Shown here piece by piece: positions 61,213-64,000 of a stretch of 64,000 bases of DNA. The stretch comes from CBFDBF01 sp050293315 (GTDB lineage: Bacteria > Pseudomonadota > Gammaproteobacteria > Chromatiales > Chromatiaceae): assembly GCA_050293315.1 (NCBI GenBank), contig JBNKMS010000021.1, positions 12,254 through 76,253 of the forward strand, given 5' to 3'. The position numbers were made by a program, and so were the translations under genes. Position 1 is the stretch's first letter, and the number at the start of each line of letters is the position of its first letter. The notes under the pieces are model-generated. The model was given only the letters and a program-made list of their open reading frames with translations. It was not told the DNA's origin and searched no databases.

Positions 61213-61759
61213 CGCCTGGCCGCAGGATAATATTCTGCTCCAGATCCCTGCCACTCTCTACATCATCATAGTTAAAGGGGATTGATTGCTGCACACCGTC
61301 CACGCGCCGCAAGATGGTTATCTCATCCCCCTCTCCAAACGGGTTAATCCCACCAGCCATACTTAGGGCCTGCATCACATCGACATTGCGTATTACCGGG
61401 AACTCACCAGGCTTGTTCACCTTGCCGATCACATATATGCGGTTACCCCCCATCTGTTTGAGACTGGCAGTCACTACCGGGTCGGGAATGTATTGGGAGA
61501 TTCTTTTTTTGATTACTTTAGCCAACCCGTTTACCGACAGACCGCTGGTGTTGATATCACCAACCAGGGGGAAAGATATCCCGCCATCGGGACGCACCAA
61601 AACATCCCGCTGCAGGTCCGGCTCCTTCCACACAGAGATCTCCAGGACATCGCCAGGCTGCAGGGTGTAGCCCTCAGGTGGCGTCACGGCAAACGCGACA
61701 GTCTGCAGTGACAATCCGATAATCAGAACAAACGACACTATCTGCAACAATCTATTCAT
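61193..61759 (-). CDS. Wza-like polysaccharide export protein (PEP-CTERM-locus type)
   Basis: 188 residues from the ATG at 61759 (MNRLLQIVSFVLIIGLSL); the upstream frame to 61789 has no ribosome binding site advantage. A signal peptide ends around TVAFA; no lipobox is seen. The Poly_export domain (YTLQPGDVLEISVWKEPDLQ, LVRPDGGISFPLVGDI) is followed by a SLBB domain (GNRIYVIGKVNKPGEFPVIR) and ends at RPGDVVVVP. It lacks the C-terminal membrane helix of E. coli Wza, as in other short members of this locus type. It is the first gene of the operon running down to 58 kb. Confidence 0.9.
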   Translation of the reverse strand: MNRLLQIVSFVLIIGLSLQTVAFAVTPPEGYTLQPGDVLEISVWKEPDLQRDVLVRPDGGISFPLVGDINTSGLSVNGLAKVIKKRISQYIPDPVVTASLKQMGGNRIYVIGKVNKPGEFPVIRNVDVMQALSMAGGINPFGEGDEITILRRVDGVQQSIPFNYDDVESGRDLEQNIILRPGDVVVVP

Positions 61760-61814
61760 CTTTGAACATCCGTAGTAGCCCCAATCCACTGCGTACCATA
61801 CACCACACCATAAT

Positions 61815-61846
61815 AAAGCAAAAGAGGGGCAGAATATGCCCCTCTC
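61815..61846 (-). terminator. Terminator after the third VPLPA-type gene
   Basis: Minus-strand stem AGAGGGGCA / TGCCCCTCT with the loop TATTC, followed by TTTTGCTTTATTATGG. It separates the upstream gene from the export operon, which begins 56 bases later. Confidence 0.85.
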
Positions 61847-61909
61847 TTAGTTATGACGTTATCTCAAAAAAACTGGGACTGAGCCCCAAACTTTTCGGCG
61901 TGGGCCAGG

Positions 61910-62602
61910 TCAGACCTCGGCCGGCCTCTTTCTAAATGCGAGCATCCCCAATAACCCGGAACCGAACAGCCACACCGCCATCGGAATAGGCGTAGCGATC
62001 AACTGATCCTGCTTGGTCTCACTATAGGCGACCATATAGCGGTCCAGTCCTTCAAACAGGGTAGGAGGACCGGCAAGGGCTACAAGAAGTGAGCTAAGAT
62101 AGATGTTAGCGTTGCTGTAGGCCTCACTACCGGTGCTCTGTACGCTGAAATTGCCATCGTCAAGCGAGTAGGTTGTATCGTAGACCACCTCCCAGATAGC
62201 GACCTGCAGGCCGGCCATCTCTCCGGCGGTGTCAGCCACAGACTTAAACGTCTCCATCAGCCAGGCGGCATACAGATAGCCGGTACCGTGAAAGGCGGCC
62301 GGGATCAGGTCGACCTCGTATGTCTCTCCACCACTATAGGTGAACTCCAGCAGGTCGACACAGTAGGAGATAGTGGTAAGGTCTGGCGTCCAGGTGCTGG
62401 TGTCGCTATCGAAATCCAGCTGGACAGGAGAGAACTGCCCTGCCCACCCGTCGATTCTGACGATATCAGTAGTCCCATTATTTATGGTGTAATTGATCTT
62501 CAGCCCGTTAGACCAGGAGTGGTTCATCTCAATGGTGGCAGCGGAAACAGCCCCGCTAATCAGCAGCAGAACAGCTGCCAGAAACAGATAATACCTTTTC
62601 AT
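61910..62602 (-). CDS. VPLPA-CTERM-like sorting-domain exported protein 3
   Basis: 230 residues from the ATG at 62602, with GGGAG eight bases upstream. Signal peptide KRYYLFLAAVLLLISGAVSA, a beta-rich secreted domain with INYTINNGTTDIVRIDGWAG and many aromatic residues, and the sorting tail ATPIPMAVWLFGSGLLGMLA followed by FRKR. The motif is a PIPMA variant of VPLPA, with the same WLFGSG helix as the two paralogues at 27-29 kb, but the secreted domain is unrelated by eye. Probably a substrate of the exosortase at 36 kb. Confidence 0.88.
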   Translation of the reverse strand: MKRYYLFLAAVLLLISGAVSAATIEMNHSWSNGLKINYTINNGTTDIVRIDGWAGQFSPVQLDFDSDTSTWTPDLTTISYCVDLLEFTYSGGETYEVDLIPAAFHGTGYLYAAWLMETFKSVADTAGEMAGLQVAIWEVVYDTTYSLDDGNFSVQSTGSEAYSNANIYLSSLLVALAGPPTLFEGLDRYMVAYSETKQDQLIATPIPMAVWLFGSGLLGMLAFRKRPAEV

Positions 62603-62754
62603 CTTAATTGCTCCCTTTCCTTGATGTAGGGGCTCCAAATGCATCTGAAACCCTCTTCCCACACGCACGCTATAAAACAGCTATTCCCCTAAGCTGCGTG
62701 GGTGTTTTCCGATTCTATACCCATTTTGAGGCATATGTACATACTTTTTGTGAT

Positions 62755-63501
62755 CTATTTTGCACTTTTTATTTGACCTGATTCCGTTCTGGAGGCTGTT
62801 TTACGACCATTGTGACCATCCAGGATCCGCTGTAGCTCGTGTAACATCTCCCTCCCCTCCCACTGCTGCGGCAGCAGTGGAGAACGGATATCGATTCGGG
62901 CATAACCCCGCTGCAACACCCCGCGAACCACATGCCCGGCACCGCGTACCCCACTGATGCGTAAAGGGATTATGGGGGCCCCGATCAACTGTGACAGACG
63001 TACTGCCCCGGGTTTTATGCGGCGTGGCGGGTCGCTGTCGAGGTGGATACCGCCATGTGGGAAGAGCGCCACCACATGGCCCTCTCTGAGCGCTGTCAAC
63101 GCTACGCGCAGGGCCTGCTCCGGCTTCCGCTCCCGATCTACCGGGATACACTTAACGGCCCGAAACAGCCAGTTGAGACCAAAGCGCTGGTACTCCTCAC
63201 GAGCTATCAGAAAACGGATCGACCGCCGGGCCGAGGCAATTACAAGCAGGGGATCAAGACCTGATATGTGGTTGGCCACCACTATCGCCGGTCCGGTCTG
63301 AGGTAGCCTCAGACCGATAACGTTGAGTCGATGATAGCGGTAACAGAACAGCCGGTTAAGACCATCGAGCAGATTCATCCAGCCGCAGCCCCAATCCACC
63401 CGGTTGGCCCGCCGGCAGGCCTGCAACAGCCGATACAACTGCCAGACCACAAACAGTACGGCCGGTAACAGTAGCCACCACCAAGATTGAATCCCCATCA
63501 A
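62755..63501 (-). CDS. PlsC-family 1-acylglycerol-3-phosphate acyltransferase-like protein
   Basis: 248 residues with an N-terminal membrane helix (SWWWLLLPAVLFVVWQLYRL). The acyltransferase block I NHISGLD at 77-83 has the essential H-x4-D (His78, Asp83); block II IPVDRERK (about 119-126) is good; block III reads FPHGGIH at 147-153 where most members have FPEGTR. Blocks IV-like PIIPLRISG follows. It probably acylates a lysophospholipid or related acceptor; the block III change makes the substrate less certain. No operon partner is seen. Confidence 0.85.
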   Translation of the reverse strand: MMGIQSWWWLLLPAVLFVVWQLYRLLQACRRANRVDWGCGWMNLLDGLNRLFCYRYHRLNVIGLRLPQTGPAIVVANHISGLDPLLVIASARRSIRFLIAREEYQRFGLNWLFRAVKCIPVDRERKPEQALRVALTALREGHVVALFPHGGIHLDSDPPRRIKPGAVRLSQLIGAPIIPLRISGVRGAGHVVRGVLQRGYARIDIRSPLLPQQWEGREMLHELQRILDGHNGRKTASRTESGQIKSAK

Positions 63502-63692
63502 TGCTATTTCCTTGAAACCGACCTGCAGATGCAGGCTGTATTAGCATACCATTGGAACTGACCAACCGGTTGGTCACACCCTAAAATTGTTATAGCGGCT
63601 TAGGTGATTAGTTTCGCAGCCTATCTGCCTCCGCGATCTGATCGCATGTTCAAATGGTTTTTAAGTTAGATCAGTAATTATTTTCGTAGCCC
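63502..63692. other. Intergenic stretch before the terminal repeat
   Basis: 191 bases without a gene. They contain the motif ggtgattagtttcgcagcct near 63604-63622, an additional partial copy of the family A unit, and gtaattattttcgtagccc near 63675-63692. Confidence 0.5.
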
Positions 63693-64000
63693 TTATCCTT
63701 CAGCGCATTTTCTATTGCTATAGCAACATCGGTAATTAGTTTCGCAGCCTATCTATACTGAAGCCTTTTCTTTGCCTTAGTGTCAGGCTGCAAGTCCCTT
63801 TCTTTTGCGCGCTCAAAAGAAAGGGACGAAAGAAAAGAGCGCCCGAGTGTTACCCCCTACGGGTGCCCTGCGCTTCTCGTTTAAAGCGGGGCTGTCCATA
63901 AGGGGCATCCCTGCCCCTATGGACAGGAGCGACCTCCATGTCGCTCCCCTTCGGGCCTTTTCCGCTTGAAACTGTGATGCTCGGGGTAACACACGGGTTA
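63693..64000. repeat. Long dispersed repeat, copy 2 (family A), cut by window end
   Basis: Same orientation as 7832-8133. All the landmarks listed for copy 1 recur: gctatagcaac, taattagtttcgcagcc, the 14-bp stem around gcgcgctc, the tgtccat...atggaca stem, the ggagcgac stem and cgatgctcggggtaacac (with gtgatgctcgg here). The repeat continues past base 64000. Confidence 0.85.

Noticed and set aside
62603..62754. A second riboswitch before VPLPA-CTERM gene 3
   Set aside because: The leader has a hairpin (cccacgc/gcgtgtggg) but none of the GGC / AAAGCC / GGGUUAC blocks of a GEMM element.

Overview
The window is a stretch of bacterial chromosome, most likely from a gammaproteobacterium. The evidence is the conserved block tig-clpP-clpX-lon-hupB-ppiD (17.3 down to 8.6 kb, minus strand), yajC-secD-secF directly upstream of it, tRNA-Leu beside tig, tRNA-Val and tRNA-Asp between hupB and ppiD, and fabI beyond. 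The intergenic spaces are crowded with short palindromic repeat families. With the exopolysaccharide/exosortase locus this fits a free-living or symbiotic sulfur-oxidiser-type (Chromatiales-like) genome, but that placement is an inference.

Layout. 0-6 kb (all minus strand) is an accessory cluster: a truncated GAF-domain protein, a DUF2235 alpha/beta-hydrolase fused to membrane helices and a lectin-like tail, a small Pro/Glu-rich protein, and three membrane or secreted proteins of unknown function. 6.3-23 kb is housekeeping: a rhodanese, fabI, the ATP-dependent protease/chaperone block, three tRNAs, the Sec accessory genes, mtaB and a PAP2 phosphatase. 23.6-27.1 kb holds one 1148-1152 residue cytoplasmic protein that I cannot name with certainty; a PPi-type PEP carboxykinase is a hypothesis. 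27-30 kb holds two paralogous VPLPA-CTERM exported proteins, each with its own promoter and terminator. The first carries what looks like a complete cyclic-di-GMP-I (GEMM) riboswitch in its leader and the second only a decayed remnant. 30-62.6 kb is a large exopolysaccharide/protein-sorting locus: a TPR lipoprotein, a WecA-like initiating transferase, an exosortase with EpsI domain, a TagA/WecG glycosyltransferase, a heparinase-like protein, oxidoreductases, hexapeptide acyltransferases, a polymerase, three GT4 glycosyltransferases, a flippase, a beta-helix protein, WecB, an ExeA-like ATPase, a BY-type kinase, a Wzz-type chain-length protein, an outer-membrane barrel, a Wza-like export protein and a third VPLPA-CTERM protein. 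A parDE toxin-antitoxin cassette sits inside this locus between two direct repeats. A PlsC-type acyltransferase and a long repeat close the window.

How it fits together: WecA, WecB and TagA/WecG would start a lipid-linked repeat unit (HexNAc followed by ManNAc). The glycosyltransferases and acyltransferases extend it, Wzx flips it, the O-antigen-ligase-type protein polymerises it, Wzz plus kinase set length, and the Wza-like protein and barrel export it. The exosortase anchors or releases VPLPA-CTERM proteins into the same matrix. The riboswitch suggests that at least one matrix protein is controlled directly by c-di-GMP, the usual biofilm signal. The central sugar-assembly genes (about 42.6-54.2 kb) are visibly more AT-rich than the flanks, which suggests exchange of this part.

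Limits: all calls are by eye from sequence; no alignment, HMM or folding program was run.
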